Source: Myoxocephalus aenaeus
Lineage: Eukaryota; Chordata; Actinopteri; Perciformes; Cottidae
Assembly: GCA_038501785.1 (NCBI GenBank)
Contig: JBAMJR010000031.1
Span: 14,787,501-14,851,500, forward strand
DNA length: 64,000 nucleotides
Reading direction: 5' to 3'
Of the stretch, positions 34,409 to 46,102 are shown piece after piece (position 1 is the stretch's first letter; each line of letters begins with the position of its first letter). Position numbers and translations under genes: made by a program. The notes under the pieces were generated by a model, which saw nothing but the letters and a program-made list of their open reading frames with translations, was not told the DNA's origin and searched no databases.

Positions 34409-37400
34409 CTTGACGTGCTCGCTCACCTCCGGGTACTTCTTGTGCTTGAGGTACTCGTTGATGGAGGGGTGGAAGTACTTGGCGTATCCTTCGTTGAGAC
34501 TGTAGATCTTCCCCCTCGGCTTGATCTTCACGTTCTTCTCAGTCAGGATGAACTCGCCGATGGCCTGAAGAACAAAAGCCATCGACTGTTACCTCTGAGC
34601 CAAATAGACAACAAGAAAAAGTGCAGGACATGATAGGGATAAGTGATTAGAATAAAGGTCTGTTCAGTCACTAACGAAGAAGGAGGTATAACACAATGAG
34701 GATTCAGCATCTGGCCCACTGATGAAAACATTGCTATATTTATATATTTGCAGCATTACAAACTGGGCGAGAACAGTTTTTCTCCATTTTATACACACAA
34801 TAAGTGGAACTATGCATGCAATTCCTGAAAATGTGAAGCTCATGCATAACAAAAGGAATGAAACTAGTTTTGATTGTGCAGTTTTCCTGCAAAAACAAAA
34901 CAATAGAAAGGATGAATGAGTCAAATCTTGAAGGACTGCTGCTTTAAAATGATGAAAAGATGTTATTATAAAAGGAAACAAGCTCCCCCACAAAACACAA
35001 CTCTTTAGTCTTTATATTCATGCTGTACTTGTAAAAGACAAGTGCCCAATAAAAAAGATAGATTATGTGTTTACGGCCCCTGATGTTACTGTGGAGCCGT
35101 GCAGCGTGGACGAATGACTGACAGGATAAATGTGTGTTTTCTCAAATAAAAGCAGCTATCAGGCAATAAAAAGCACATAAAAAAAGCGACGGCAAGCGAC
35201 GCGGAGGTTGAGAAGGAGACAGCAGGGAAACCTGAGCAGTGAAGTACTCACGGGGTCCAACATGAAGAAGTGGAGGCCGGCCCCGGTGCTGAGGGCCACC
35301 AGGGTGGCGCTGCCGTACAGCGCGTAGCCCGCACACACGATGTGGTTTCCAGGCTGCAGGGCGTCTTTCTCTGTGGGCTCCCCCTCTGACACCTGGACCA
35401 GGAAACATGAACACACTAAGAGGGGTTTCCTGCTGATTTAGGCTCCGATGTGTGTCGGTTTCAAGGACTGTATGCACAAATATTTACAGCAAAAGAATAA
35501 ATAAAAAGGTTCCGGATAATCTGCTATTGTACAAACAAGAGCAACAATCTGACAACCCTGATATCACAGTTTCAAATTGTGTAAATTCAGAGAAATGGGT
35601 AAGAAAGCCAAAAATAAATTAAATATATGTATATCCAATATGTATAATATATATAATACATACGTACACTTAAAAAATAAGGTACAGCACAACTGAAATA
35701 AATCAATTCAACCTAAACCACAGTAAGGCTTGAACAGAGACGACGGTAGGTCTATATTTGTATATTTCTTTCATGGTTTCTCTGCTTCTTTACAACAGAC
35801 TGTAAATGGCTGACTTTGAAGTTTAGAAAGATGAACTACAGATTAGCTGCACAGCAGTGCCCCCTTGTGTCTGCAGAGCGTTACTGCACTTCTGTAAATG
35901 TCCTTTTATATAACATACATCTTATATATATATTATATTCTGACACTCACATACTCATACACATGGTTCTACTTATGTCATATATTTAATCATTATTATT
36001 TATTTCATTTATAACTTTAAAAACTATTGAATATGTGTTGCTCTTGATGCCCTCAATGTATTTATTATTATTAATTGACGTATTCATCCTTCATTTGAAC
36101 AAGGAACTGCCGATTTAAAGTCAACTAAAACTGCATGAAATGTAATCCGTCCTTCTTAGTAAAATAAACACATTCAGATGACAGAAATTCACAACGATAA
36201 TCATAATCAGATCATCAGTTTAACATTTTAATAATAATAACAGATCATTCTTGTTGAAGAAGGTCGTTTTTGAGCGTTTCTAGAACAATACATGTTTTTT
36301 CTTATATTGTATATGTCTGGAATGATCCTCATGAACTTGAACCCCCATATAAACAAGCAATAATATGAACATGTATACCATTTATAACAGTAAATATAGA
36401 CACTCACCCGTTTGTAGATGGCGAATATGGTGCCGATAGAAGCCAAGCAGTCGATGTTACTGGATCCGTCCAGAGGGTCAAAACACACCACGTACTTCCC
36501 CTGTGAGAAGAAAAATAAATAGTATTATAGTATTAACTATTAGAAAAAACGGTATTATTTAAAGTTTGTGCCAGTACATATTTAAAAAAAATGAAAAAAG
36601 TTCAGTCATATTTCATAGAATTATTTCCTATTCAGCCTGTTTTTATTTATAAGAGATCGTCCCAAACTTTTATAAAAGATGCTCCAGGTGAATAGGGTAA
36701 AAGTTTTAACTAATAGAGATCACCATGAAACTCCACCAGTTCATTATTATTACAAGTTTTCAGACATGTCATGTTGAAATATGCTTATCTTTGTCATGTT
36801 ATATTACATACTTTATTGTGTATATACTATCTTATATTTCTATTATATTTCTATATTAATACGGACAAACATTCATATGCTATATTAGTTCATACTGTTT
36901 TATTACATATTCTATTATTTATATACTATCTTATATTTCTATATGAATACAGACAAACATTCATATTATATATTATTCTTGTGATGGTATCATCTACTTT
37001 GCTGCTACTAATCACACCACTATCACTTAATGTATATAATTAACGTACAACTCTGGTCATAGATGCTTGCCATGTATTTTTTACTTTAATTGTTGTTGTT
37101 CTGTTTATTATTTATATTCTTGTCTTTATTTCATATAAATCTGTACTTATCTGTACAATACACATCAATAACAGCGTAATGTGTTGTGGAATAATTACAA
37201 ATAAACAGTCGTATTCCTTCACAAAAGGTCTGTCTAATGCAGCTTAAACATAAAACAATAAACCCTCAGTTAATGCGTCATAACGCCGCTCACCCTCTTG
37301 TCTTTGGGCGTGATGATGAGCTCCTTGTTCTCCTCCGACACCATGCAGCAGGTTCCGTAGGACGCCCGCAGCATGTTGATGACCAGGTCGTTGGACAGGA

Positions 37401-39512
37401 CGTCCAGCTTCTTCACATCGTCCCCCGTCACGTTCACGGAGCCCGCCAAGCCCTGCCTGTGTGGACCAATCAATCAATCAACCAACCAACCAACCAATCA
37501 ATCAATCAGCCAAGCTTTTATCTCACACAGTGATTACAGTTTTTCATCCCTTTGATAAGCTGAAGGATGAAACGTCGTGTCTTGATAAACTCCTCCTACT
37601 TCTTAAGATAAACAAATTCAAAATGTATTTAAAAAGCCTGTTGGATCAGCTGGAAAAAGCCTCGTCAGAAAGCTGAAAACGTGCTGCTTTTCTTTTGAAA
37701 TGTTGTGGTTCTCCCTGGACAGTGACACTAAACACATGATGATCTTATAGAATATGAGGCATTGCTGCAGAGCAAACCAGCCAACCAAATATAAAGGAGA
37801 TAAAAAAAGATCTACAGCAGTAAAATGCAACATGCACATTAATGCAACTGTAATATTAACACATAAACATCAAATATAATAGTAAAACACTGACGAGGAA
37901 CATTTCACTGCACAAAGGATACATCATTTATACCAGTAAGGTTGGAATGAAGGACTTGTACATGTATGAGTATTTTCACAGAGTGGTATTAGTACTTTTA
38001 CTTCAGGAAAGGATCTGAATACTTGTTTCCCACCACAGCTGAGGGACAACTTGTGTGAATAAAAAGAGATTCAGCTGTGAGACAAAGACGAAGCAGTCAC
38101 ATGGAAAGATGCATCTAATCGGCTTGTGATCATCAATTATCTTCCCTCAGTTTCAAACAATGTTGATTTGTCTTTCGGTTATGTAATCTCAATTCCCTGC
38201 ACACTGATGCATTCTTTATGAGCAGCTTCTCTCATTACATCAACATTTAGTTTAAAACAAGCCATGAGGTAGTTATGAGCATGTATTACAGTTCCTGCAA
38301 TGAACAGCCCTCGCACCTTCTTTGGACTTGGTAGGGGGCGCTATCGAGCCATCCCCCCCTTCACAAGCACAAAATCTTTGCATGCAAACAAATCAATAGT
38401 GTTTTGGAGATCTGATACAATATTTTACAACATAATACTACGATACTCATGTGTAGCGATAGAGTTCATTATTAATAATTCTTCTGGTATCATAAGTAGC
38501 AGGCTGCAGATGAGGAAGGACAATAGTAAAACATTTGAAAATATTATTTCATGCGCGTACAACTACACAATAATATGTTATAAACCATTTTATTAAATGT
38601 CTGCATACCTCTTGTAAATGCTATTTAGGCAGACCTGAAGTAAAGTAACACCATTGTCAGTACATTACTGCATGAATAGCAGCTAAGAAGAAACACATAT
38701 TATACTAGACTTAAAGCATGTTTAATCTTTGTTTTTAAATGTGCAATATAAATAAAGTGTATTATTGTTAAGATTGAAAGTACTTTAAGGATTCAAAACA
38801 GGCTCCAAAAATCAATGGGTTACATCCATTGATGTAATGGTTTCTGCATGTTCAGGTTTTGTTTGTGCAAGGCTATCTTGTATATTTATTTAATTACATA
38901 TTGTATATATTTATATTATCCAATGTAGCCTAAAAGGCTCCACTCAACACCACAATGCAGCTAGAAAAGCTGCACAATATTTTAATTTTGTATTCATCGC
39001 TTCCAGATTAGAGTATTATAATGCACCTAAAATCACACACATCTCTTGTCTTTGCTCACAGTTCAACACAGAACCATCACGTCACATCAGCACTTTCTGT
39101 CTCCGCCCCTTGATTCACTCTCTGTCTCCTAAAGTCTACTAACTTCAGCTAGGCCTGGAATTCCTACCAGCTGCTCGGCAGCTGACCTCTGACCTCTGCG
39201 CCGAGGGATGCAAAGCGAGCACAAGTAGTTTATTTTAATTTTAAATCAAAGCTCAAATCTGCACATTAGTCTTTGGTGTATCTCACAGCCAGTAACGCAC
39301 TGGTGCATGTCAATGGTTCCCCTTCAGCCTTGTACTTACAGGTGGTTGAGGCCGGCCTTGCGCACCGCAGAAGAAATGGCTTTGACGGCGGTCAGTATGG
39401 CGTTGATGAGCTGGGTCAGCTCGCCGGTCGCGCCTTTAGCCTGGCGGCCGGTCTCGAGGATGAACCGGGTCAGGGTCCATACGTCCGTGTCGAAGCCCGA
39501 CTGGTCCGTCAT
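27819..39512 (-). CDS. fbp2: fbp2, fructose-1,6-bisphosphatase, muscle type (complete)
   Basis: Hydrolyses fructose-1,6-bisphosphate to fructose-6-phosphate (gluconeogenesis, glycogen synthesis from lactate in muscle). Minus-strand coding exons in order: 39512-39340, 37456-37294, 36500-36408, 35392-35252, 34564-34427, 30686-30567 and 28004-27819 (stop TAG). They total 1014 nt, 337 residues; human FBP2 has 339. Metal and phosphate residues are kept: VSEEN, DPLDGSSNIDC, SLNEGYA, PYGARYVGSM, GKLRLLYE. The muscle type is supported by the match to human FBP2 (CLASIGTIFAIY, SATLVALSTG) and by an acidic residue at the position of muscle Glu69 (GDDVKK; liver enzymes have Gln), which is tied to Ca2+ sensitivity. 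Oddities: one extra Ala just before the AMP loop (KGATGELT versus KGTGELT), Gln at the Tyr57 position, Lys at Arg140, and KPRGK where mammalian FBP2 has the KKKGK nuclear signal. AATAAA polyadenylation signal at 27604-27599 (minus). Intron 5 is large (30687-34426) and carries repeats. Confidence 0.95.
29463..30456. mobile_element. Fold-back (long inverted repeat) element with a nested hAT insertion
   Basis: The left arm (29463-30072) reappears inverted as the right arm (30186-30456). Shared blocks include GAGTGCTGCAGGAA, ACACCAGGAAATGAGTCAGC, AATGGGTTTTTGGTTAGATG, AAATGAGACGACAAAACATC and GACTCTTCTGTCTTTAGCTT. The arms differ by point changes and small indels. The loop is 30073-30185. The left arm is longer only because a hAT MITE (29596-29907) sits in it. 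Sequence left of the arm (29195-29462) may belong to the same element. Confidence 0.75.
29596..29907. mobile_element. hAT-type MITE (312 bp) with 8-bp target duplication
   Basis: It begins CAGTGGTTTTCAACC and ends GGTTGAAAAACACTC, imperfect inverted ends of the hAT type. It is flanked by the 8-base direct repeat GTCTAGGT at 29588-29595 and 29908-29915, the size hAT transposases make. The interior repeats GTGTGCCGTG and has no coding capacity. Confidence 0.9.
31786..31861. repeat. (GT)n microsatellite, fbp2 intron 5
   Basis: 76-base GT run. Confidence 0.95.
32786..32920. repeat. Dispersed retroelement 3' tail-like sequence
   Basis: GTTTATTTGTAGATCTCCTT ... TTCAAAGTGCTTTATGTAAG then an A-rich run; fbp2 intron 5. 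Confidence 0.35.
33141..33235. repeat. Second copy of the fold-back element loop
   Basis: ACAAGGTCAAGCTGA...CGACCAGACGAACTT...GATTGCAGAAG matches 30088-30175 with scattered changes, without the inverted arms. It lies in fbp2 intron 5. Confidence 0.7.
34312..34406. repeat. (TG)n, CA on the sense strand, next to the fbp2 exon 5 donor
   Basis: About 95 bases, starting 20 bases inside fbp2 intron 5. Confidence 0.95.
37466..37508. repeat. (CAAT/CAAC)n run upstream of the fbp2 exon 2 acceptor
   Basis: Tetranucleotide run only about 10 bases from the exon 2 acceptor (minus strand). Confidence 0.85.
37945..38040. repeat. Copy of the AAGTACATTTACT repeat family in fbp2 intron 1
   Basis: TGAGTATTTTCACAGAGTGG ... 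CTGAATACTTGTTTCCCACC, ending in the family's CCACCACAG-like terminus. Confidence 0.5.
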
Positions 39513-39632
39513 GCTGGTTCCGGGTCCTTCTGTCCCTCCTGGGCGGGCAGCAGAGCGGAGTGAGTGAGCGACCTCATTACCAGCCGCGTCCTTCCCATGC
39601 CCAGAGCCATGACGGCCAGCCAAGGGGAGCTA

Positions 39633-39633
<1 letters not shown>

Positions 39634-39675
<42 letters not shown>
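39634..39675. repeat. (TG)n upstream of fbp2
   Basis: About 120 bases before the fbp2 ATG, so in its 5' UTR or promoter. Confidence 0.95.
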
Positions 39676-39677
<2 letters not shown>

Positions 39678-40993
39678 TTGTAGATGGGAGATGGCGGTGT
39701 CAGATATCAGCTGTAGAGACTGGCAACGTTTTAATCCTGCACAAGACAAGCCACATTATTCATTTAGTCCCCCAAAAAAAACACAAAAACTTGCCGCAAC
39801 AGTAACTGCAGACTTGTGTAGTAACACGAGAGCTCTTTTGGGAAACGCTCAGTGTTTTCAACACATTAGTTGCATGTGAGCCTGAGAGCAGTCACAATAG
39901 AGGAACTACTTTCTGTGTATCCACATGAAGCTCGGCCTTTTTCAACATACAACATGTTTATGTTGAGTTAAAAACATCATGTTCATAACAGAGATAAAAG
40001 CGTTATTGACTACTAACTTCAGTATTTAATGTTGCTGAAGAAGAAGAAGAAGAAGAAGAAGAAGGAGAAGAGAGTGGACGGACAACAGCGGCTCAAGTGT
40101 GCTTTAAATGTCACGAGGACTCTGAGGTCCCACTGACCTTTAGCTTAAAGGTCGACTCGTCTGGATTAAGTATCTCATAACTTTTGTAGACAGCGTATGA
40201 GTTTATGTGAAGTAATTCGTTTCATCCACGTTATCAACTCCTGCATTGATAAATCAACTATTTTAAGAGATTCAAAAGATCAAACAAAAATACTATTTAA
40301 AGAAGACTATATATAGTATTGTTGTCTGATCTTTAGTAACTGAACCGAATCAAGCTTTTTTTTTTTTAGGTAAAAGGCTGCATGTTTCTTGGAATATTAG
40401 GATTTTGAAGCTACAATAAAAAACAGACAGTTCTCCAAAGAAATACACAAACTAAATGTTAGTAAGTTTTAAAGATGCAACACATTTTAAAATGATGAAA
40501 ACACAGATTTTTGTCTTCTTAGACTCATTTGGATTTATTAAGACTTCATCAGTACAAATAGCAGTTCACATTAGGAAAAAGCATCACGTTTTGTTGCATA
40601 GAGGTTTATTTATTTGGTCCTTCACACGACTAGAATATGTTTATTCTTTTTTTTTTTAAAGGGACCAGTGGATGTAAACAGGAGAAAAAAAAGCCTTCAG
40701 GTTTTTTGTTTATTCAAGTGCATTTGTGTTTGTTTTTTGGCACATTTTGGTTCTTTGGTAGTGCTTTTTAATGGAATGTGTGCGTTTGTGTGTGTGTAAT
40801 TGAGCTCTCATGTTTCTTCTTTCTTTTATCCGTCGGCAGAACATGAACATTGCTGGCGTGGCATTAAAACCCTTACTCCATACTTCGTAACTCCATAAGG
40901 ATTCATCTCCATCGAGCTCACAGTGAGGCGGGCTTCCAGCATTTCTTCTCTCTCGCCAAGCGGTGGCGGTTGTGAGAGCGAGTCTGCGCGGCC
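39676..40993. other. Intergenic between fbp1 and fbp2
   Basis: About 1.3 kb: fbp2 promoter region at the left and fbp1 3' UTR at the right (TTTATT, i.e. AATAAA on minus, near 40606). A GAA run lies at 40038-40062. No other gene seen. Confidence 0.5.
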
Positions 40994-43900
40994 TCACTTC
41001 TTCTTGCCGTGTTTCTGGCAGATGGCGACGTACTCCAGGACGTCCTCGGTGGAGCCCATGGCCACGGGAGCCCGCTGGTGGATGCTGTCGGGCTGGATGT
41101 CCAGAATGGGCTCCAGCCCGGTGGAGGCCATGCCGCCCGCCTGCTCCACGATGAAGGCCATGGGGTTGCCTTCGTACAGCAGCCGCAGCTGCGAGGAAGA
41201 GGAGGGAAGTTTAGTTTTTAGACCTCATGTCAAGCTCTATACCAAAGGAATATTTTATGAGTTTACAAGTCTCTGAATGGTTTCGCTCTTTTTATACGAC
41301 TGCCTCTCCCTCCTTTACTGTATTTAGTACACTTCTATACTCGCAATACAGCAGCAAAAATACCAACAGTTAAATCCTTATTTCACAATAGTCAGGTGAG
41401 ACAGGTTTTTCCTTCACCATCAACAGATACTTTCCAAATGACAAATGATTACAGCCAGAAAAACCTGTTTCAACGTTCATGTGGACACCTGATTATTGAA
41501 TGAAGACATATCTTTTAAGATAAAGAAATAGGGAGAAAAAACTTTTACGGATCAAAACCATAAAAACAATCTGCCGATAAATATTCAATCTGAAACTTTT
41601 AAGTAATTTTTTTGTTGTTGAGATTTTCACTTAAATATCTCGTTTGGAACTTTTTTGTACAAAGTTAAACTAATATTTGTCCTGAATAAAATTTTAAAAA
41701 GCCTCTAATATTGCATTTTACTCAAAACTGGAGCGCCTGGATTGGTTTTGTGGGTTAAAAACCCCCCACTGTTTTTGCATTCATTATTCTGCTTTACAAG
41801 TCAGGTGCTTTCAACCCCCCTTTTTTTTTTTATGTGACAACATCACGTTTGGCTCAGTCTTGCAAACGCTGGAAGGATGTGGAGAGTGAAGAAACGACGT
41901 TGTGACACTTTCTTCAGTTTGCTCTCACGTTGCAAACGACACGGAAATCCCACCAAGAGACCAACAAACAACCATGAAGTTATTCTATCGAAACATCTTC
42001 TTCCTCCTTATTCATGAACACTGTAGTTTACTTTGAGCTGAACGCACACAGTGTACGGCTGCTGTAAATACATAGCATGCCAAATCAATCTAAAAATAGT
42101 CCACGGTTTAGTTTATTATTACATCAAATACACTATAGTTTGCTAAAAACTGCAGCGCCCAGCAGTTTGAAGGAATTATTGACCTTTAAAAAAAAAAAAA
42201 CATTTATCTGTATATTCTTGGCCTGCATTTAAAAAGCATGCATAGTTGCTTTGGGTCTTTTCAGCTTCTTCCTTTAAGCTTATTCACATGTGTGTAAACT
42301 ACATTTTCCAACTACTTTTCCATAAACTTATATTATTGTACCATCGGTTTCAAGGTGGCCCTTTTTGAGATATATTTAAAAACGTTCACACAGACTAGAC
42401 TGATGTGTGTGGGAGCAGCGGAAAGCGGGACTTCACCTTTCCTTGGGGGCTCTTCACGTTTCCTGGGTATAAAAAGATGCCTCCGTACATCAGCGTTCGG
42501 TGGACGTCTGCCACCATGGAGCCGATGTAGCGGGCGCCGTACGGCTCCGTGCCGTCCTGCAGTCATGGAAAATGTTGCGTTAATGAGCAACTTAAAAGAG
42601 CTGCATTTGAAAAACAGGACAGAAAAAAAACACTAAACACTACAATGCTTGACGTTTCCCCCCCTGCCCACACATCGGTGTTACCTGAGGGAACTTCTTC
42701 TGCTGCAGGTACTCCGTGACAGCCGGGTCAAAGTACATCGCGTAACCTTCGTTCAAGCTGTAGATCTTGCCTCGCTTCTTGATCTTCACGTCCCGATCAA
42801 CCAGGATGAATTCGCCGATCGCCTGAAAAAAGAGAGAGTACGAACTGATTCTTTATTCTTACCCTTTTCTTTCCCAGGTTCATGGAGGGGACAAGCATTT
42901 AACACCTGCGCTGCATTCGTTGCGCTTCCTTCCCCCCCTAACGCTCCTTCACAATGAAATATCTCTGAGCGAACACCCACCGGGTCGAGCATGAAGCCGT
43001 TGACTCCCTGGCCGGTGGAGATCACCATCATGGTGGCGCTGCCGTAGAGGGCGTAGCCGGCCGCCACGAGGGTCCGGCCGGGCTGCAGGGCGTCCTGCTC
43101 ACACGGCTCGTGGTCTGTGTACTGAGGGGATGATAACAATGTATAATGTAATCTATAACAATGGAATCAGTTTGACACTAGATATTAGAACTATTTAATA
43201 TCCATTCCTCACACCCTTTTTCTTTGGTTTACCGTCTTAAAATGGCATTACTTTATCGGACATTTTAACGGCCACTTAATAGGAATGTTTTGCCATAAGT
43301 TTGCCAGGTGGAGACCTTGTTTCTTTGGTTTTGTCACCTGGCTTCAGAAACTTTGCGGCGTGAATTCAAACCCGTGCTCGTACCTTTTTGTAGATGGCGA
43401 AGATGGTTCCGATGGAGACGAGACAGTCGATGTTGGAGGAGCCGTCCAGAGGGTCGAAGCACACGATGTATTTGCCCTGCGAGAAGACAACGTTTGTGAA
43501 ACAAGCCAAAGTTATGTTTGCATTCAGTGTGGCTCACCAATAAACGCCTCGTGTGCATCACCAGGTCAAATGTTCCTTCATAGTAGAACATTCGCAAAGC
43601 AGATTGTTCTTTTAAATCCACCATCGTTTCCATTCGCATGCACCAGCCGGCGGCCTTCTTCCCGGCCTTTTGTTGGTGCATTAGTTGAATTGTGTGAAAC
43701 CAGTGGCAGGAATGTGCGTCGTGTCATCCGTGCGTCCTCGTGGTCGAGCGAGACACAAAACAAAACGGGGGACAGAAAAAAAAAACAGCTCCACAGGTCT
43801 GAACCCACACAGGGAACCTTTCACTTTACTTTTATCTGTCAGGAACTGAAACCTGAGCCTTTTTCGGGGGTGTTTCACTGAACCGGCTACAAGAAATAAG

Positions 43901-44714
43901 ATCCCACAAGGAAACGATCTGTAAAACACTTAGAGAACTGGATGATCCCGTTTTCAGCTCATTGGGGTCCAAAGGAAGCTCAAAACAGATCCAGGATCAG
44001 CAGAATAATCCCCACGGTTCTGTTCTAAAATCAAAGTCTACTCTCTTCTCCGCCGGACACACTCACCCTGGTTTCCGGATCGATGACGATGGCCTTCTCG
44101 TTCTCCTCGGACACCAGCACACAGGAAGTGAAGGACGACTTGATCATGTTGATGATCAGGTCGTTGGACAGGATGTCCAGCTTCTTCACCTGGTCGCCCG
44201 TGATATTGGTGCTGCCGGCAATGCCATAACTGAGGAGAGAAAACAAAAAGACAAAAGTGAGGGTGAAAAGTCTGCAAACACAAAACCAGATCAGCGTAGA
44301 AGTGTGCACGAACAAATCTAGTATTGTGGATATTTTTTGCTCAGCTTCTCTGTGCGTTAATTGACAAAAGGTTATTTAAAAACAGCTCCACAGCTTCCTC
44401 CTGAGATGCGTTTTATCGGACCAAAATCATGACTACAGTCTCCAGCCAAGAGGAAGGAAGGAAAGAAGAGAAAAAAATTGATTTGCAAGTGACGCATGAC
44501 GCTGCATTTCTAAACTCTTAGTCGGTGATCGAGTCTAAATCAGAATCGTTTAGTGCAGGAAAAATAATTCTGCTCATGCAAACAATACAACAAATACAAA
44601 GAGAAAATTGTAGAACTTACATTAACTTACATTTTTATGGAATAAGTATATATATTTTGTAAGATATACTGTAAGATGGCATAAGTAAAACAGAGTTTAG
44701 GGGGACCAACACAG

Positions 44715-44779
<65 letters not shown>

Positions 44780-45364
44780 AATATGCACAAATGCAAAATT
44801 ACATTAAAACAAAAAGGAAAAACAAGAAAATAAAACAGTGGTGTGGAACAAATACACTGATTCCTTAAGGATGAACATAACTAACACTAAATATTAGTTC
44901 TTATTGAAATGAATGAATAAATAAATCATAAAAACGTGGGCGTGGTGTTTTCAGGTCCGCGCTTCCTGATTGGCTCCACGGAGAAACCTGAATCTCCTGC
45001 TCAGTTTGTGCCAACGTGGATGCACGAGCCCGCAACAACAAGTTACTTTACACCCCCACCACCAACAACAACAACAAGTTACTTTACACCCCCACCAACA
45101 ACAACAACAAGTTACTTTACACCCCCACCACCAACAACAACAACAACAACAACCAAAGTAGCATCTCCTCCTCAGCGAGGGTCGTTTGACTCACAGGTGC
45201 GCGATGCCGGCTTTGCGCACGGCGCTGGAGATGGCCTTCACCGCCGTGCACAGGGAGTTCAGCAGCGTCGTCAGCTCGCCGGTGCCCTTCGCCTTCCGGC
45301 CCTCCTCCATGACGAACCGGGTCATGGTGACCACGTTGGTGTCGAAGCCTCCTTGGTCGGTCAT
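40994..45364 (-). CDS. fbp1: fbp1, fructose-1,6-bisphosphatase, liver type (complete)
   Basis: Gluconeogenic FBPase, cytosolic homotetramer inhibited by AMP and fructose-2,6-bisphosphate. Minus-strand coding exons: 45364-45195, 44229-44067, 43476-43384, 43121-42981, 42822-42685, 42556-42437 and 41188-40994 (TGA). They total 1020 nt, 339 residues; human FBP1 has 338. Exons 2-6 have exactly the same lengths and phases as fbp2, so the two arose by tandem duplication. Kept: AMP loop KGTGELT, YGIAGSTNITGDQVKK with liver-type Gln69, metal site VSEEN and DPLDGSSNID, and substrate residues in SLNEGYAMYF, PYGARYIGSM and GKLRLLYE. The Arg140 position is Lys, as in fbp2, and YEGNP replaces the usual YECNP. 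It ends in a basic KHGKKK. It lies head-to-tail about 1.5 kb upstream of fbp2. Teleosts may have fbp1a and fbp1b; which one this is cannot be fixed here. Confidence 0.95.
44719..44773. repeat. (TA)n in fbp1 intron 1
   Basis: 55-base TA run. Confidence 0.95.
45033..45153. repeat. Minisatellite in fbp1 intron 1
   Basis: Three copies of a 36-bp type unit (AACAACAAGTTACTTTACAC then CCCCACCACC), followed by a CAA run, 42 bases from the exon 1 donor. Confidence 0.85.
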
Positions 45365-45449
45365 GGTGGCGGCCCGTGAGAGAGTGGAAGGTGGGAGGAA
45401 ATACTGCAGGACTTAAGGACTCTGCAACGCGGAACTGTGTGTGGGAGTG

Positions 45450-45451
45450 TA

Positions 45452-45491
<40 letters not shown>

Positions 45492-45655
45492 GAGGTGTGG
45501 CCCCGCTGGAAACACTACCCGCTTTGTACAAACTGAGCTGTGATGAAATGATAATGTTACCAATGGAGGGATGGAACCAGGATAAGAGCTTTGTGTGGTT
45601 GTGATAGTGTGAGGAAACTTCTTCTTCTTCTTCTTCTTCTTCTTCTCCTTCTCAT
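45450..45655. repeat. (GT)n/(GA)n and (CTT)n near the fbp1 5' end
   Basis: GT then GA run at 45450-45491, 90 bases upstream of the fbp1 ATG; CTT run at about 45617-45655. Confidence 0.9.
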
Positions 45656-45759
45656 GGCGTGCATTCAAATTCTTATTTCTTTTGAACAGATTAACTTTTC
45701 AGCTTTCATATGATGGTGTTTTTTAAATATTGTATCGCTCTTCTTAAATTACATTGTGA

Positions 45760-46102
45760 TGTTTTTCTTAAAGCATCACATTGAGTTGCTGTCAACTGTG
45801 GGACCTGATATAGACAGGTGTGTGTCTGTCTAAATCATGTCAAATCAACTGGATTTAGCACAAGTGGACTCCAATCAAGTGTCATGGCAAAGGCTGTGAA
45901 TACTTATGTACATATATTTTCGTTCTTTATTTTTAATAAATTTCCAAAGATTTCCCCAATTTTTTTTTTACTTTTTCATTATGGGGTGTTGTGTGTAGAA
46001 TGTTGAGGAACAAAATGAATTTAATCCATTTTGGAATAAGGCTGTAACATAACAAAATGTGGAAAAAGTGAAGCGCTGTGAATACTTTCCGGATGCACTG
46101 TA
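45760..46102. mobile_element. One end of a Tc1-like transposon (solo end)
   Basis: The segment reads out to a typical fish Tc1 terminus: a stretch with AATGAATTTAATCC and GTGAAGCGCTGTGAATACTT, ending TCCGGATGCACTGTA next to TA. No matching opposite end or transposase is present, so this is a relic. The left boundary is approximate. Confidence 0.75.

Noticed and set aside
37461..37555. NQPTNQS-type repeat peptides
   Set aside because: Product of the CAAT/CAAC tetranucleotide run.
45117..45668. 183-codon minus-strand frame over fbp1 exon 1
   Set aside because: Wrong frame relative to the conserved FBPase start; contains simple repeats.
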